The position numbers were made by a program, and so were the translations under genes. Shown piece after piece: positions 13,511 to 23,226 of a stretch of 64,000 nt of DNA. Source of the DNA: Kitasatospora purpeofusca (GTDB lineage Bacteria; Actinomycetota; Actinomycetes; Streptomycetales; Streptomycetaceae); contig NZ_JODS01000010.1 in NCBI RefSeq assembly GCF_000718025.1, positions 184,901-248,900 of the forward strand, given 5' to 3'. Positions within the stretch are counted from its first letter, which is position 1, and each line of letters starts with the position of its first letter. Below the pieces are notes generated by a model. The model was not told the origin of the DNA and did no database searches. It saw only the letters and a list, made by a program, of their open reading frames with translations.

Positions 13511-15811
13511 TCAGCCGCGCAGCAGCGCGGGCGTCCCGGCCGCGTCGGGCAGGTCGTCCGGCCCGGACAGCACGGTCAGCCGCTGGGTCGCCCGGGTGAG
13601 CGCCACGTACAGCACCCGCAGGCCCGCCTCGGACTCGCCGGCGATCCCGGTCGGATCGGCGACCACGGTCGCGTCGTACTCCAGGCCCTTGGCCTCCAGA
13701 CTGCCCAGTGTCACCACCCGCTCGCCCAGTCCCTCGGCCCAGCGGGCCGCCTCGGCCCGCCGGTCCATCGGCACCACCAGGGCCACCGTGCCGTCCACCT
13801 TGCCCAGCAGCAGCTCCAGTTCGGCCCGGGCGGCCGCGCCGAAGGCCTCCGGCGAGGGGTCGGTGACGGCCGCGAACCTCGGCTCGACGCCCACGTGCCG
13901 CACCGCGCTCGGCGACGGGGTGCCCGGCGCGGCCAGCGCCAGCACCTTGGCCGCCACCTCGGCGATCTCGGCCGGGTTCCGGTAGTTCACGGTCAGCGTG
14001 TAGCGGCGGCGCGGCTTGCCGGACAGCACCTCGTCCAGCGCGGCCTGGGCCTCCTGCGGGAACGGCCAGGAGGACTGCGCCGGGTCGCCGACGATGGTCC
14101 AGGTGGCCGTCCGGGCCCGGCGGCCGATCATCCGCCACTGCATCGGGGTGAGGTCCTGCGACTCGTCCACGATCACATGGGCGTACTCGGTGCGCTCGGC
14201 CGGCACCCTCTCCCGCTGCCGGGCGTTGCGGTCGGCGAAGGTGGTGACCTCGTCCAGACCGGTCAGCAGGTCCGCCGCGTCGACCTCGCGGAACTTCGGC
14301 CTGGCCGGCTCGCCCAGCAGCAGCTGCAGCTCGTCCACCAGCGCCACGTCGTGCGCCGACAGCGCGCCCTCGCCGTGCTCGGACAGGTGCCGCCAGGAGG
14401 CGGCCAGCACCTTCGACTCCTCCGGCGTGACCGCGCCGCGGGCGATCCGGTTGGTGTTCCGGGACTGCTTCAGGGTGCCGAGCACCGCGCGCGGGGTGAC
14501 CGCGGGCCACCAGGCGTCCAGGAAGGCCAGGAACGGCGCCTCGTCCGAGACGTACTCGTCGAAGGCCTCCTTCTCCTCCTGGCGCCGCTCGCGGGCGTAG
14601 TGGTCGGCCGGCCTGGGCAGGTCGCGGACGGCCTCCTGCCAGAGCGCGTCCAGCAGCAGCCGGCGGGCTCGCGGGCGGAGCAGGTTGAGCGGGGTGCCGC
14701 CGGAGCCGACGACATTGCCGCGCACGGTCCTGAGCCGGCCCGCGTCCAGCCGCAGCACCTCGCCGCGGGCGACCACCTTGAGCTCCTGCGGGGCGCGCAG
14801 CTCCAGGGTCGCCCTGGCGGCCCGGCGCAGCAGCTGGACCATCCGGGCCGAGCCCTTGATCCGGGCCGCCCGCGGAGTGTCGTAGGTGCCCGCCTCGATG
14901 CCGTCGACCAGCGAGCCGACCGCGCGGATGGCGACCTGGCCCTCCTCGCCGAGCGAGGGCAGCACGCCCTCGGTGTAGGAGACCAGCAGCGGGGTCGGCG
15001 AGACCACCAGGATGCCCCCGGCGTACCGGCGGCGGTCCTGGTAGAGGAGGAAGGCGGCACGGTGCAGCGCGACCGCGGTCTTGCCGGTGCCCGGCCCGCC
15101 GGTGACCAGGGTGGCCCCGGCCGCGGGGGCGCGGATGACCTCGTCCTGCTCCTTCTGGATGGAGGAGACGATGTCGCGCATCGTGTGGCTGCGGGCGCGT
15201 CCGAGCGAGGCCATCAGTGCGCCGTCGCCGACCACCGGCAGTTCCTCGCCGTCCAGGGTGGGGGTGAGGTCGGGGCGGAGCAGGTCGTCCTCGACCCCGA
15301 TCACCTTGCGGCCCTTGGAGCGGATCACCCGACGGCGGAGGACCCGGCCGGGCTCCAGCGGGGTGGACCGGTAGAACGGCGCGGCGGCGGGCGCCCGCCA
15401 GTCGATCACCAGCGGACCGAACTCGGCGTCCAGCACGCCGAGCCGGCCGATGTGCAGGGTCTCGGCGACGGTCGGGTCGGCCGGGTCGAGCGGGGTGTTC
15501 GAGGGGATGCCGTGCTCCTCCGGGGCATCGGCCTGCTGGAGGTCGACCCGGCCGAACAGGAAGTCCTCGAACTCGTTGTTGAGCCGCTGGAGGTGCGCGC
15601 CGGCCCGGTACACCTGGGCATCGCGCTCGGCGAGCGCGCCCGGAGTTCCGACGTGCACCCGCTTGGCGGCGTCCTCGAGGATGTACTCGGCCTCGGCGAG
15701 CTTCTCCTCCAGACGGTGGTAGACGGTGTCGAGGTGGCGTTGCTCACCGGCGATCTCGCGCGCGCGCACTGTCTCGTGGTCGGTGGCGGTGGTGTCCGTG
15801 TTGCTCTGCAT
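13511..15811 (-). CDS. helD: HelD-like superfamily 1 ATPase (RNA polymerase-associated helicase)
   Basis: A 766-residue UvrD/Rep-like protein of the HelD type. Residues 15-95 are a charged coiled coil (IAGEQRHLDTVYHRLEEKLAEAEYIL), as in HelD proteins, which insert this arm into RNA polymerase to release stalled complexes. Motor motifs: Q-motif around 214-227, Walker A GGPGTGKT (238-245), Walker B VIVDESQDLTPMQW (Asp549-Glu550), motif III GDPAQSSWPF, and helicase motifs TVNYRNPAEIAE, LEAKGLEYD and VALTRATQRL. It stands alone downstream of tmRNA. A TAGGAT box (15868-15863) lies about 50 nt before the ATG. UvrD-type repair helicase is the alternative, less likely because of the N-terminal arm. 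Confidence 0.85.
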   Translation of the reverse strand: MQSNTDTTATDHETVRAREIAGEQRHLDTVYHRLEEKLAEAEYILEDAAKRVHVGTPGALAERDAQVYRAGAHLQRLNNEFEDFLFGRVDLQQADAPEEHGIPSNTPLDPADPTVAETLHIGRLGVLDAEFGPLVIDWRAPAAAPFYRSTPLEPGRVLRRRVIRSKGRKVIGVEDDLLRPDLTPTLDGEELPVVGDGALMASLGRARSHTMRDIVSSIQKEQDEVIRAPAAGATLVTGGPGTGKTAVALHRAAFLLYQDRRRYAGGILVVSPTPLLVSYTEGVLPSLGEEGQVAIRAVGSLVDGIEAGTYDTPRAARIKGSARMVQLLRRAARATLELRAPQELKVVARGEVLRLDAGRLRTVRGNVVGSGGTPLNLLRPRARRLLLDALWQEAVRDLPRPADHYARERRQEEKEAFDEYVSDEAPFLAFLDAWWPAVTPRAVLGTLKQSRNTNRIARGAVTPEESKVLAASWRHLSEHGEGALSAHDVALVDELQLLLGEPARPKFREVDAADLLTGLDEVTTFADRNARQRERVPAERTEYAHVIVDESQDLTPMQWRMIGRRARTATWTIVGDPAQSSWPFPQEAQAALDEVLSGKPRRRYTLTVNYRNPAEIAEVAAKVLALAAPGTPSPSAVRHVGVEPRFAAVTDPSPEAFGAAARAELELLLGKVDGTVALVVPMDRRAEAARWAEGLGERVVTLGSLEAKGLEYDATVVADPTGIAGESEAGLRVLYVALTRATQRLTVLSGPDDLPDAAGTPALLRG

Positions 15812-15887
15812 GGCCTCGGTGGTTGCGGCGGAATCCCGCTCCGGGATACGAGCGGACGGACGATCCTACGCCCAGGCCGGGGGAAAC

Positions 15888-15926
15888 GTGAAGGCCGCCC
15901 TCCGCAACGCGGTGGACGGCCTTCAC
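15888..15926 (-). terminator. tmRNA terminator hairpin
   Basis: GTGAAGGCCG / CGGCCTTCAC, 10 bp, with an imperfect inner GC stem, 13 nt past the CCA end of ssrA. Confidence 0.65.
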
Positions 15927-15939
15927 TGTGAACATGGGG

Positions 15940-16321
15940 TGGTGGAGATGCCGGGAATCGAACCCGGGTCCAGTGGAGTTAATTCAGGGCTTCTCCGAGC
16001 GCAGTCCGCTGTGCTTTTCTCGGCCCTGGCAGTCACACGGACAAGCCGCCAACAGGCCCAGCTGCTGTTTGATTTCCCATCCACCCTCGCAGCCCGGGCG
16101 GACGGTTGAGTTCCCTAGATTATGCCAGGGTCCGGGTCGGGAACTCCCCGGTCTGACACCCAAGCGCTATCGGTGCTTATTAGGCAGCGAGAGCGAACTG
16201 CTGGGAATCGCGCTTAGAGTTGGCGATTATTTTTTTGCGGCATGTGGTTAACGAGATCATTGCCGCGTTCCTCGGCTCGCTTCCCCTGTTTCAACATCCC
16301 CTGTCGAAACCGATCATCCCC
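15940..16321 (-). ncRNA. ssrA: Transfer-messenger RNA (tmRNA)
   Basis: Rescues ribosomes stalled on broken mRNAs, together with SmpB. The 5' end GGGGATGATCGGTTTCGAC (16321 downward) and the 3' end GGTTCGATTCCCGG...CATCTCCACCA form the tRNA-like domain with encoded CCA. The tag reading frame (16224-16177) encodes ANSKRDSQQFALAA followed by TAA TAA; the ALAA end is the standard degradation signal. About 382 nt, normal one-piece form. smpB is immediately upstream on the same strand. It could be mistaken for a tRNA because of the T-arm sequence. Confidence 0.97.
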
Positions 16322-16344
16322 ATGTTTTTTTGAGAAACAGCGCG

Positions 16345-16402
16345 GACGGTGACCGTCCTTGTTGCTGGCGCCATCCTACGCGAGGCGACCAGCGGGGGTC
16401 CA
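16345..16402 (-). promoter_or_regulatory. ssrA promoter and leader palindrome
   Basis: TGGACC (16402-16397), 18 bp, TAGGAT (16378-16373) sits in the 86-nt gap between smpB and ssrA, so tmRNA can be made independently of smpB with a leader of about 45 nt. The palindrome GACGGT-G-ACCGTC (16345-16357) lies within that leader, before the mature 5' end, as an operator or a processing hairpin. Confidence 0.5.
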
Positions 16403-16407
16403 GCCGA

Positions 16408-16884
16408 TTAACGCTGGCGCCGCCGGGCGGCCGCCACGGCGCGTGCCGTCTCGCGGGTGTCCTGCTTCTCGCGCAGGGTCTGCCGCTTGTCGTAGAGCTT
16501 CTTGCCGACCGCGAGGGCCAGTTCGAGCTTCACCCGGCCGTCCTTGAAGTACAGCGAGAGCGGGACGAGGGTGTGGCCGGCGTCGCGGACCTTCGTCTCG
16601 ATCTTCTGGATCTCCATCCGGTGCAGCAGCAGCTTGCGCTTGCGCCGGGCCGCGTGGTTGGTCCACGTCCCCTGGGTGTACTCGGGGATGAAGACGTTGT
16701 CGATCCACGCCTCGTGGTTCTGGATGTAGGCGTAGCCGTCGACCAGGTTCGCCCGCCCCTCCCGCAGTGACTTCACCTCGGTCCCGGTGAGCACGAGGCC
16801 GCACTCGTAGGTGTCGAGGATGGTGTACTCGTGTCGCGCCTTCTTGTTCTGCGCGATCAGCTTGTGTCCGGTTTCCTTTGCCAT
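16408..16884 (-). CDS. smpB: SsrA-binding protein SmpB
   Basis: A 158-residue SmpB, full length. It binds the tRNA-like domain of tmRNA and mimics the anticodon arm in the decoding centre. Signatures: IAQNKKARHEYTILDTYECGLVLTGTEVKSLR, FIPEYTQGTWTNHAARRKRKLLLH, and GHTLVPLSLYFKDGRVKLELALAVGKKLYDKR; the basic C-terminal tail (DTRETARAVAAARRRQR) is the part that enters the mRNA channel. Located 44 nt downstream of the S41 protease gene and followed by its RNA partner ssrA. Confidence 0.97.
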   Translation of the reverse strand: MAKETGHKLIAQNKKARHEYTILDTYECGLVLTGTEVKSLREGRANLVDGYAYIQNHEAWIDNVFIPEYTQGTWTNHAARRKRKLLLHRMEIQKIETKVRDAGHTLVPLSLYFKDGRVKLELALAVGKKLYDKRQTLREKQDTRETARAVAAARRRQR

Positions 16885-16928
16885 AGCGCCGTCATTCTCG
16901 CACCTCCGGCCGTGTTCCAGCAGCCCCT

Positions 16929-18077
16929 TTACGTGCGGCTGCCGAGACCGGCGAGCACCCGCAGGGCGAGCGCGTCCGCGTCCTCCGCGGCGCCCGCCGG
17001 GACGTCCGGGGCCAGCCCGGCGCCCTCCGGGGAGCGGCCGGCCGGGGTGTAGTAGCGGCCGACGGTGAGTTCCAGCACGGCGCCGTCGGCGAGCCGGCTG
17101 GGCTGCTGCACGGTGCCCTTGCCGAAGGTCCTGCTGCCGGCCACCACGGCCCGGCCGCGGTCCTGGAGGGCGCCGGTGAGCAGTTCGGCGGCGCTCATGG
17201 TGCCGCCGTCCACCAGCACCACCAGCGGGGTGCGCTGGTCGCCGCCGGGCGGGGCGGTGAGCTCGCGGGTGCCGCCGCGGTCCTGGTAGGAGCCGACCGG
17301 GCCGCCGTCCAGGAAGACCCCGGCGGTGCCGACGGCCTCCTCGACCAGCCCGCCGGAGTTGCCGCGCAGATCGAGCACCACCCCGGCGCGCGCGCCGCGC
17401 ACGGCGGCGCGCACCTGCTCGGCCACGCCGGAGGTGAAGGCCCGGACGGCGATCCGCACCACGCCGCCGGCCAGGTGCTCGACGGTCACCTGCTGGCTGT
17501 CCAGCAGTGCCCGGCGCAGCCGGACCTCGCGGACGTCGCCCTCGCCCCGTCGCAGCTCCAGCACCACCTCCGAGCCCGCCTGCCGCTCGGCGCCCTCGCG
17601 TCCGCGCAGCCGGGCGACCACCTCGGTGACCGGCAGCCGGTCGGCCTCGTCCTCGCCGATCCGCAGCAGCCGGTCGCCGACCGCGATCCCGGCGGCGGCC
17701 GCCGGACCGGCGGGCAGCACCTGGGAGACGGTGGTGACGCCGTCCTCGCCCCGGCCGACCGACAGGCCCACGCCCAGGTAGCGGCCGTCCAGGCCCTGGC
17801 TGAACTCGGCGTACTCCTGGGCGCTGTAGTACGCGCCCCAGCGGTCCCCGGTGGCGCCGATCAGATGCTCGGCCTGCTGCTCGGAGAGGTTCGCGCCGGC
17901 CGGGTCCTGGCCGGCCCCGAGGGGCGCGGCGACGGCCTGGGCGGCGTCCGCCGAGGGCGGGCGCGCCGCCGCGCCCGGCTCGCCCCAGGCGCCGGTGGCG
18001 GCCCCGGCCAGCAGGACCACGCCGAACACCAGGCCGAGGGTGGCCGCCTGACGGGTCGCACGGGGAGAGACGGGCAT
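16929..18077 (-). CDS. S41-family C-terminal processing peptidase with PDZ domain
   Basis: A 382-residue CtpA-like serine protease. It begins with a signal anchor (residues 9-30, QAATLGLVFGVVLLAGAATG), so it acts outside the membrane. A PDZ domain (about 100-180) with YLGVGLSVGRG and LPAGPAAAAGIAVGDRLLRIG is followed by the S41 core: DLRGNSGG (236-243), catalytic Ser295 in GGTMSAAELL and Lys320 in FGKGTVQ. Targets unknown; the position between ftsX and smpB is conserved in the group as I recall it. ATG at 18077 starts the signal anchor; the open frame upstream is unrelated. Confidence 0.92.
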   Translation of the reverse strand: MPVSPRATRQAATLGLVFGVVLLAGAATGAWGEPGAAARPPSADAAQAVAAPLGAGQDPAGANLSEQQAEHLIGATGDRWGAYYSAQEYAEFSQGLDGRYLGVGLSVGRGEDGVTTVSQVLPAGPAAAAGIAVGDRLLRIGEDEADRLPVTEVVARLRGREGAERQAGSEVVLELRRGEGDVREVRLRRALLDSQQVTVEHLAGGVVRIAVRAFTSGVAEQVRAAVRGARAGVVLDLRGNSGGLVEEAVGTAGVFLDGGPVGSYQDRGGTRELTAPPGGDQRTPLVVLVDGGTMSAAELLTGALQDRGRAVVAGSRTFGKGTVQQPSRLADGAVLELTVGRYYTPAGRSPEGAGLAPDVPAGAAEDADALALRVLAGLGSRT

Positions 18078-18137
18078 GGCACCGGAGTCTAGGCGCAGGC
18101 CGTCACGAGCAGGGCCGCAACGGACGGCGGCGGAACG

Positions 18138-18178
18138 CGGGCGGCCCCGGACGGCGCAGTGCCGTCCGGGGCCGCCCG
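18138..18178 (-). terminator. Terminator after ftsX
   Basis: Perfect 18-bp stem CGGGCGGCCCCGGACGGC / GCCGTCCGGGGCCGCCCG, loop GCAGT, between ftsX and the S41 gene. It suggests that the S41-smpB pair is not simply read through from ftsEX. Confidence 0.75.
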
Positions 18179-18199
18179 GTCGTCCGGAGCGTCGTCCGG

Positions 18200-19111
18200 T
18201 CAGACCTTCAAGTACTTGCGGAGGGTGAAGAAGGCCGCGATGCCGGCCATGCCCATACCCACCACGACCAGCAGCGGTATCACCGCGAGCACCGAGGAGA
18301 GGCCGATGAAGTGGATGAACTGCACCCGCTCGGCCAGCCAGTTCTGGACGAAGAAGTGCCCGCCGAGCAGCAGGCCGGAGGCCATCACCGCGCCGAGCAG
18401 CGCGGAGAACGCGGCCTCCGCGATGAACGGCATCTGCACGTAGAAGTTGGAGGCGCCGACCAGGCGCATGATGCCGGTCTCGCGCCGCCTGCTGAACGCC
18501 GACACCCGGACGGTGTTGACGATCAGCAGCAGGGCGACGAAGAGCATCAGCACCATGATCACGAAGGCCGCCGTCTGGAGGCCGTTCAGCAGGCCGAAGA
18601 GGTTCTCCAGGATCTTCCGCTGGTCCTCGACCGACTTCACGCCGGGCTTGCCGGCGAAGGCGCTCTGGATGACGTCGTACTTGGTCGGGTCCTTCAGCTT
18701 CACCCGCCAGGACTGCGGGATGGCGTCCGGGCCGAGGACGGAGATGAGCGGGTTGTCCGGGTTCATCTCCTTCCAGTGCTTGTACGCCTCGGTGGAGTTC
18801 TCGAAGGTCGAGGTCTGGACCACCGAGTCCATCTTGTCCAGCTGGGTCTTGATGTCGGCGATCTGCTGGTCCGTGGCCGCGCCCTTGTCGCACTGGGGCG
18901 AGTTGCGGGCGTCGGCCTTGGTGCAGAAGTAGATGCTCACCTCGACCTTGTCGTACCAGTACCCCTTCATGGAGTTGACCTGGTCGCGGACCAGGAGGGA
19001 GGCACCGGCGAGGGCGAGGGAGAGCGCGACACTGACGACGACCGCGATGGTCATCGTCAGGTTGCGGCGGAGACCCACACCGATCTCCGACAGGACGAAC
19101 TGGGCGCGCAT
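18200..19111 (-). CDS. ftsX: Cell division ABC transporter permease FtsX
   Basis: A 303-residue FtsX. It has a first membrane helix at about 19-43, a large extracellular domain (about 50-180, with EVSIYFCTKADARNSPQC holding two Cys), then three more helices in the FtsX/MacB domain (AAFVIMVLMLFVALLLIVNTV, ETGIMRLVGASNFYVQMPF, and a C-terminal pair). FtsEX couples ATP hydrolysis to activation of peptidoglycan hydrolases; the extracellular domain contacts the partner hydrolase. It follows ftsE with 76 nt between. Confidence 0.95.
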   Translation of the reverse strand: MRAQFVLSEIGVGLRRNLTMTIAVVVSVALSLALAGASLLVRDQVNSMKGYWYDKVEVSIYFCTKADARNSPQCDKGAATDQQIADIKTQLDKMDSVVQTSTFENSTEAYKHWKEMNPDNPLISVLGPDAIPQSWRVKLKDPTKYDVIQSAFAGKPGVKSVEDQRKILENLFGLLNGLQTAAFVIMVLMLFVALLLIVNTVRVSAFSRRRETGIMRLVGASNFYVQMPFIAEAAFSALLGAVMASGLLLGGHFFVQNWLAERVQFIHFIGLSSVLAVIPLLVVVGMGMAGIAAFFTLRKYLKV

Positions 19112-19187
19112 GCGTTCAACAACTCCAGGGTCGGTACTGCTGGTCGGAGGAGGCGGGCGGACGGCCCACGGGTTCAGCGCCGAGCGG

Positions 19188-19877
19188 TCAGTGCTGGTAC
19201 CCGTAGACGCCGCGGGCCTGGTCGCGGACCAGCAGCCCCTTGTCGAGCTCGATGACGCGCTTGCGCATCTGGTCGACGATGGCCTGGTCGTGGGTGGCCA
19301 TCAGCACCGTGGTCCCGGTGCGGTTGATGCGGTCGAGCAGCTTCATGATGCCGACCGAGTTCTGCGGGTCGAGGTTGCCGGTGGGCTCGTCCGCGATCAG
19401 CAGCATGGGGCGGTTGACGAACGCCCGGGCGATCGCGACGCGCTGCTGCTCACCACCGGAGAGCTCGCCGGGCATCCGGTCCTCCTTGCCGCCGAGGCCG
19501 ACCAGGTCGAGCACCTCGGGCACCACCTTGCCGATGGCGCTCTTCGGCTTCCCGATGACCTCCAGCGCGAACGCGACGTTCTGCGCGACCGTCTTGTTCG
19601 GCAGCAGCCGGAAGTCCTGGAACACGGTGCCCAGCTGGCGGCGCATGTGCGGCACCTTCCAGTTGGACAGCTTGCCCAGGTCCTTGCCCAGGACGTGCAC
19701 CTCGCCGGTGCTGGGCCGCTCCTCGCGCAGGCACAGCCGCAGGAAGGTGGACTTGCCCGAGCCGGACGAGCCGACCAGGAAGACGAACTCACCCTTCTCG
19801 ATCTCCAGCGAGACGTTGTCCAGGGCGGGACGGTTCTGCTTGGGATAGGTCTTGGAGACGTTGTCGAATCTGATCAC
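19188..19877 (-). CDS. ftsE: Cell division ATP-binding protein FtsE
   Basis: A 229-residue ABC ATPase. Walker A GSSGSGKS (36-43), Q-loop VFQDFRLLP, signature LSGGEQQR (139-146), Walker B LLIADEPTGNLD and the switch His in LMATHDQ. Normal length, GTG start at 19877. Forms a complex with FtsX at the membrane. The TAGGAT box 19 nt upstream implies a very short leader. Confidence 0.96.
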   Translation of the reverse strand: MIRFDNVSKTYPKQNRPALDNVSLEIEKGEFVFLVGSSGSGKSTFLRLCLREERPSTGEVHVLGKDLGKLSNWKVPHMRRQLGTVFQDFRLLPNKTVAQNVAFALEVIGKPKSAIGKVVPEVLDLVGLGGKEDRMPGELSGGEQQRVAIARAFVNRPMLLIADEPTGNLDPQNSVGIMKLLDRINRTGTTVLMATHDQAIVDQMRKRVIELDKGLLVRDQARGVYGYQH

Positions 19878-20227
19878 GGCTGCATCACGGAGGCCATCCT
19901 AGGCGGCGCCAGTCCTCGGTCGATCCGCCCCTCGGCATGCCCGCCCGGGGGCGGGCGAGGGGAGCGGAACGGCCGCTCCCGGCTTGGGACCATACGCGAA
20001 GGCCCGCCCGGCCCGCAGGTTCAGGGAGTGACAGCGGCAGAAAACTGGGGGAGAATGCCCGGTTATGCCCTGAAAATTGGGAGCCATCTCACAGCCCGGG
20101 GGCCGGAACGGCCGGAACCTGGCAGAGTGGAGGGTGCGGTCGGGCCCGACCGCTCCGCCGCACAGGGCACAACGAGGAACCAAGGCCCGCTCCGGTGCGT
20201 TGGCAGTAGCAGCGAGGAGGAGATCGC
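19878..20227. promoter_or_regulatory. 350-nt divergent control region ftsE / zinc-ribbon gene
   Basis: For ftsE, TAGGAT (19901-19896) with TCGACC (19923-19918), 16 bp apart, is a plausible minus-strand promoter starting about 12 nt before the GTG. For the plus-strand small gene, the perfect 18-bp palindrome GCGGTCGGGCCCGACCGC (20136-20153) lies 75 nt before its start and could be an operator; I see no convincing -10 there. Confidence 0.45.
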
Positions 20228-20422
20228 ATGACCTGCGACCATCTGGTGTGCGCCAACTGCAACGGCCGCGTCAGCGACGGCCGCTGCCCCGCCTGCCGGG
20301 CCACCCGGGCCAGGCTGCAGGAGCAGCAGGGTCCGTTCGCCGCGCTCTCCCCCGCGATGCTGCTGGCCGTACTGGCCGGGCTGCTCGCGGTGGTGCTGCT
20401 CGCGCGGCAGGCACTGGCCTGA
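20228..20422 (+). CDS. Small zinc-ribbon membrane protein, hypothetical
   Basis: A 64-residue protein with a strong RBS (GAGGAGG, about 9 nt before ATG). Residues 3-23 hold five Cys and one His (CDHLVCANCNGRVSDGRCPAC), a compact zinc-ribbon; residues 24-40 are a polar linker; residues 41-62 are one hydrophobic helix (PAMLLAVLAGLLAVVLLARQAL). The zinc module would sit on the inner face of the membrane. No known function. It is the only plus-strand gene in the block from the HelD gene to pkaA and is bounded by its own terminator. The Cys/His pattern, RBS and terminator make it a real gene. Confidence 0.75.
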   Translation: MTCDHLVCANCNGRVSDGRCPACRATRARLQEQQGPFAALSPAMLLAVLAGLLAVVLLARQALA

Positions 20423-20463
20423 GGAAGGTACCGGCGGTACACGTACCCCGCGGTACACGGACA

Positions 20464-20509
20464 TACGGGAAGGGCCCCGACCGGAACTCCGGTCGGGGCC
20501 CTTCCCGTA
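20464..20509. terminator. Bidirectional terminator, zinc-ribbon gene / prfB
   Basis: A perfect 21-bp stem with an AACT loop (stem begins TACGGGAAGGGCCCC), between the two convergent stops; among the strongest hairpins in the window. Confidence 0.85.
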
Positions 20510-20525
20510 CGTCCACCGCTGTCGA

Positions 20526-21638
<1,113 letters not shown>

Positions 21639-21741
21639 GCCCCCAGGGTAATGGTTCCCGGGGTGCACATGACGACCCCGGGGGCCTCCGGGGCCCGGAG
21701 TGCGCCGCCGGGGCGGCCGCCCGGGGCGCGGACGGCGTCGG

Positions 21742-23001
21742 TCAGGGAGCCCGCGGAGCCGTCGCGGAGGTGGCCGGGCGCGGGCCGGGACCGGCGTCCG
21801 GGACGGTCGCGGCGAAGGCGGTCCAGGCCGCCGCGGCCCCGGCCAGCAGCAGGATCGTGGCCAGCAGCACGGCCAGCATCCGGCGGCGGCGCAGCAGCGC
21901 CTGGCGGTCGCGGCGGTGGGCCGTGCCCGGGGCGGTCCGCTGGGCCCGCGACTCGGCCGCGTAGGAGGCCAGCTCGTGCGCGGAGGGGCGGCGCAGGCTG
22001 GTGTGGGTGTCCCGGGTGGAGTCCGGGGCGGCGCCCGGCACCAGCGGGACGGCCGGGCCGCGGCGGCGCTTGTGGGTGCCGGGGGCGGCGTCCACCTCGG
22101 CGTAGACCGCCTCGCCCGGGGTCAGCTGCTCCTCGGCCGGCGCCCGGCCCTGCTGCGGGACGGCCAGCACCGGCAGTCCGGCCAGGGCGGGCAGCTGCTC
22201 GCGCAGCCGGGCCGCCAGCTCGGCGGCGCGCAGCCGCGAGGCCGGGGCCTTGGCCAGGCACTCGGCGATGATCCGCCACAGGCCGTCGGGCAGGCCGGGG
22301 ATCGGCGGCACCTGCTCGGTGACGTGCCGGCGCAGCACCGCCCCGGTGTGGCCGCCGCCGAACGGGGTGAAGCCGGCCAGCAGCTCGTAGAGCACGGTGG
22401 CGAGGGCGTAGATGTCGACGGCGGCGCGCGGCTCCAGGCCCTCGATGATCTCGGGGGCGAGGTAGTCGGGGGTGCCGATGATCCTGGTCGCCCGGGTGCG
22501 GCGGGGGGCGTCGACCAGCCGGGCCACCCCGAAGTCGGTCAGCTTGGCCCGGGGCGCGCCGCCGGGCCCAGGGGCGGCGGACAGGTCGAGCAGGACGTTC
22601 TCCGGCTTGACGTCGCGGTGCACGATTCCGGCCGCGTGGGCGGCGGCCAGGCCGTCGGCGACGTCCGCGATGATCGAGGCGGCGGCCTGCGGGGGCAGTG
22701 CGCCGTCGCGCTCCAGCCGGGAGCGCAGGTCGGTGCCCTGGACGAGTTCCATCACCAGGGCGAGGTCGCTGCCGTCCACCACCATGTCGCGCACGCCGAC
22801 CACCCGGGGGTGGTCGAGGCTGGTCAGCGCGGCCCGTTCCTGGACGAAGCGCCCGACCAGCACCTGGTCCGCGGCCAGGTCCTCGCGGAGCAGCTTGACC
22901 GCGACCGGACCGTCCGGGCCCTCGCCGAGCCAGACCGTCCCGGCCGAGCCGCGGCCGATCACCTGGTGGACGGTGTAGCGGCTGCCGATCTTGCGTGCCA
23001 A
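21742..23001 (-). CDS. pkaB: Ser/Thr protein kinase PkaB-like
   Basis: A 419-residue eukaryotic-type kinase. Kinase domain about 8-270: glycine loop IGRGSAGTVWLG, Lys36 in VAVKLL, catalytic HRDVKPEN (Asp130), DFG in LTDFGVARL, and APE-like PDYLAPEIIEG. A cytoplasmic linker follows, with a membrane helix at about 375-400 and a short outer tail with no sensor domain. I use the TTG at 23001 (GGAG 8 nt upstream), giving the family-like start ARKIGSRYTVHQ; an ATG at 23091 would add 30 residues. It follows pkaA by 225 nt, as in Streptomyces, where such pairs phosphorylate regulators and cell-envelope proteins. Confidence 0.88.
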   Translation of the reverse strand: MARKIGSRYTVHQVIGRGSAGTVWLGEGPDGPVAVKLLREDLAADQVLVGRFVQERAALTSLDHPRVVGVRDMVVDGSDLALVMELVQGTDLRSRLERDGALPPQAAASIIADVADGLAAAHAAGIVHRDVKPENVLLDLSAAPGPGGAPRAKLTDFGVARLVDAPRRTRATRIIGTPDYLAPEIIEGLEPRAAVDIYALATVLYELLAGFTPFGGGHTGAVLRRHVTEQVPPIPGLPDGLWRIIAECLAKAPASRLRAAELAARLREQLPALAGLPVLAVPQQGRAPAEEQLTPGEAVYAEVDAAPGTHKRRRGPAVPLVPGAAPDSTRDTHTSLRRPSAHELASYAAESRAQRTAPGTAHRRDRQALLRRRRMLAVLLATILLLAGAAAAWTAFAATVPDAGPGPRPATSATAPRAP

Positions 23002-23226
23002 TGCTGCTCCGTGGGCGGCGGGAGCGCCCCGGGAGGGTCCGGTGCGCTCGGTGGGGCGGGACAACAGCGACCAACCTACGCGCCCGGACACCCTCCGCGG
23101 GCCGCCTGAGGCCGCTCGGCGGGCGGGAAACGGCAGGAATTCCCGGGAAGTGTCGACAAAACGTCAATTCCACCGACCGGAGCCGGTACCGGGCCCCGGT
23201 GCCGCCCCGCCGTCACCGCGGCACCG

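Noticed and set aside
15812..15939. Rifamycin-associated element before the HelD-like gene
   Set aside because: I saw no GGGGCTTGC-type inverted repeat in the upstream region, so rifamycin induction is not supported.
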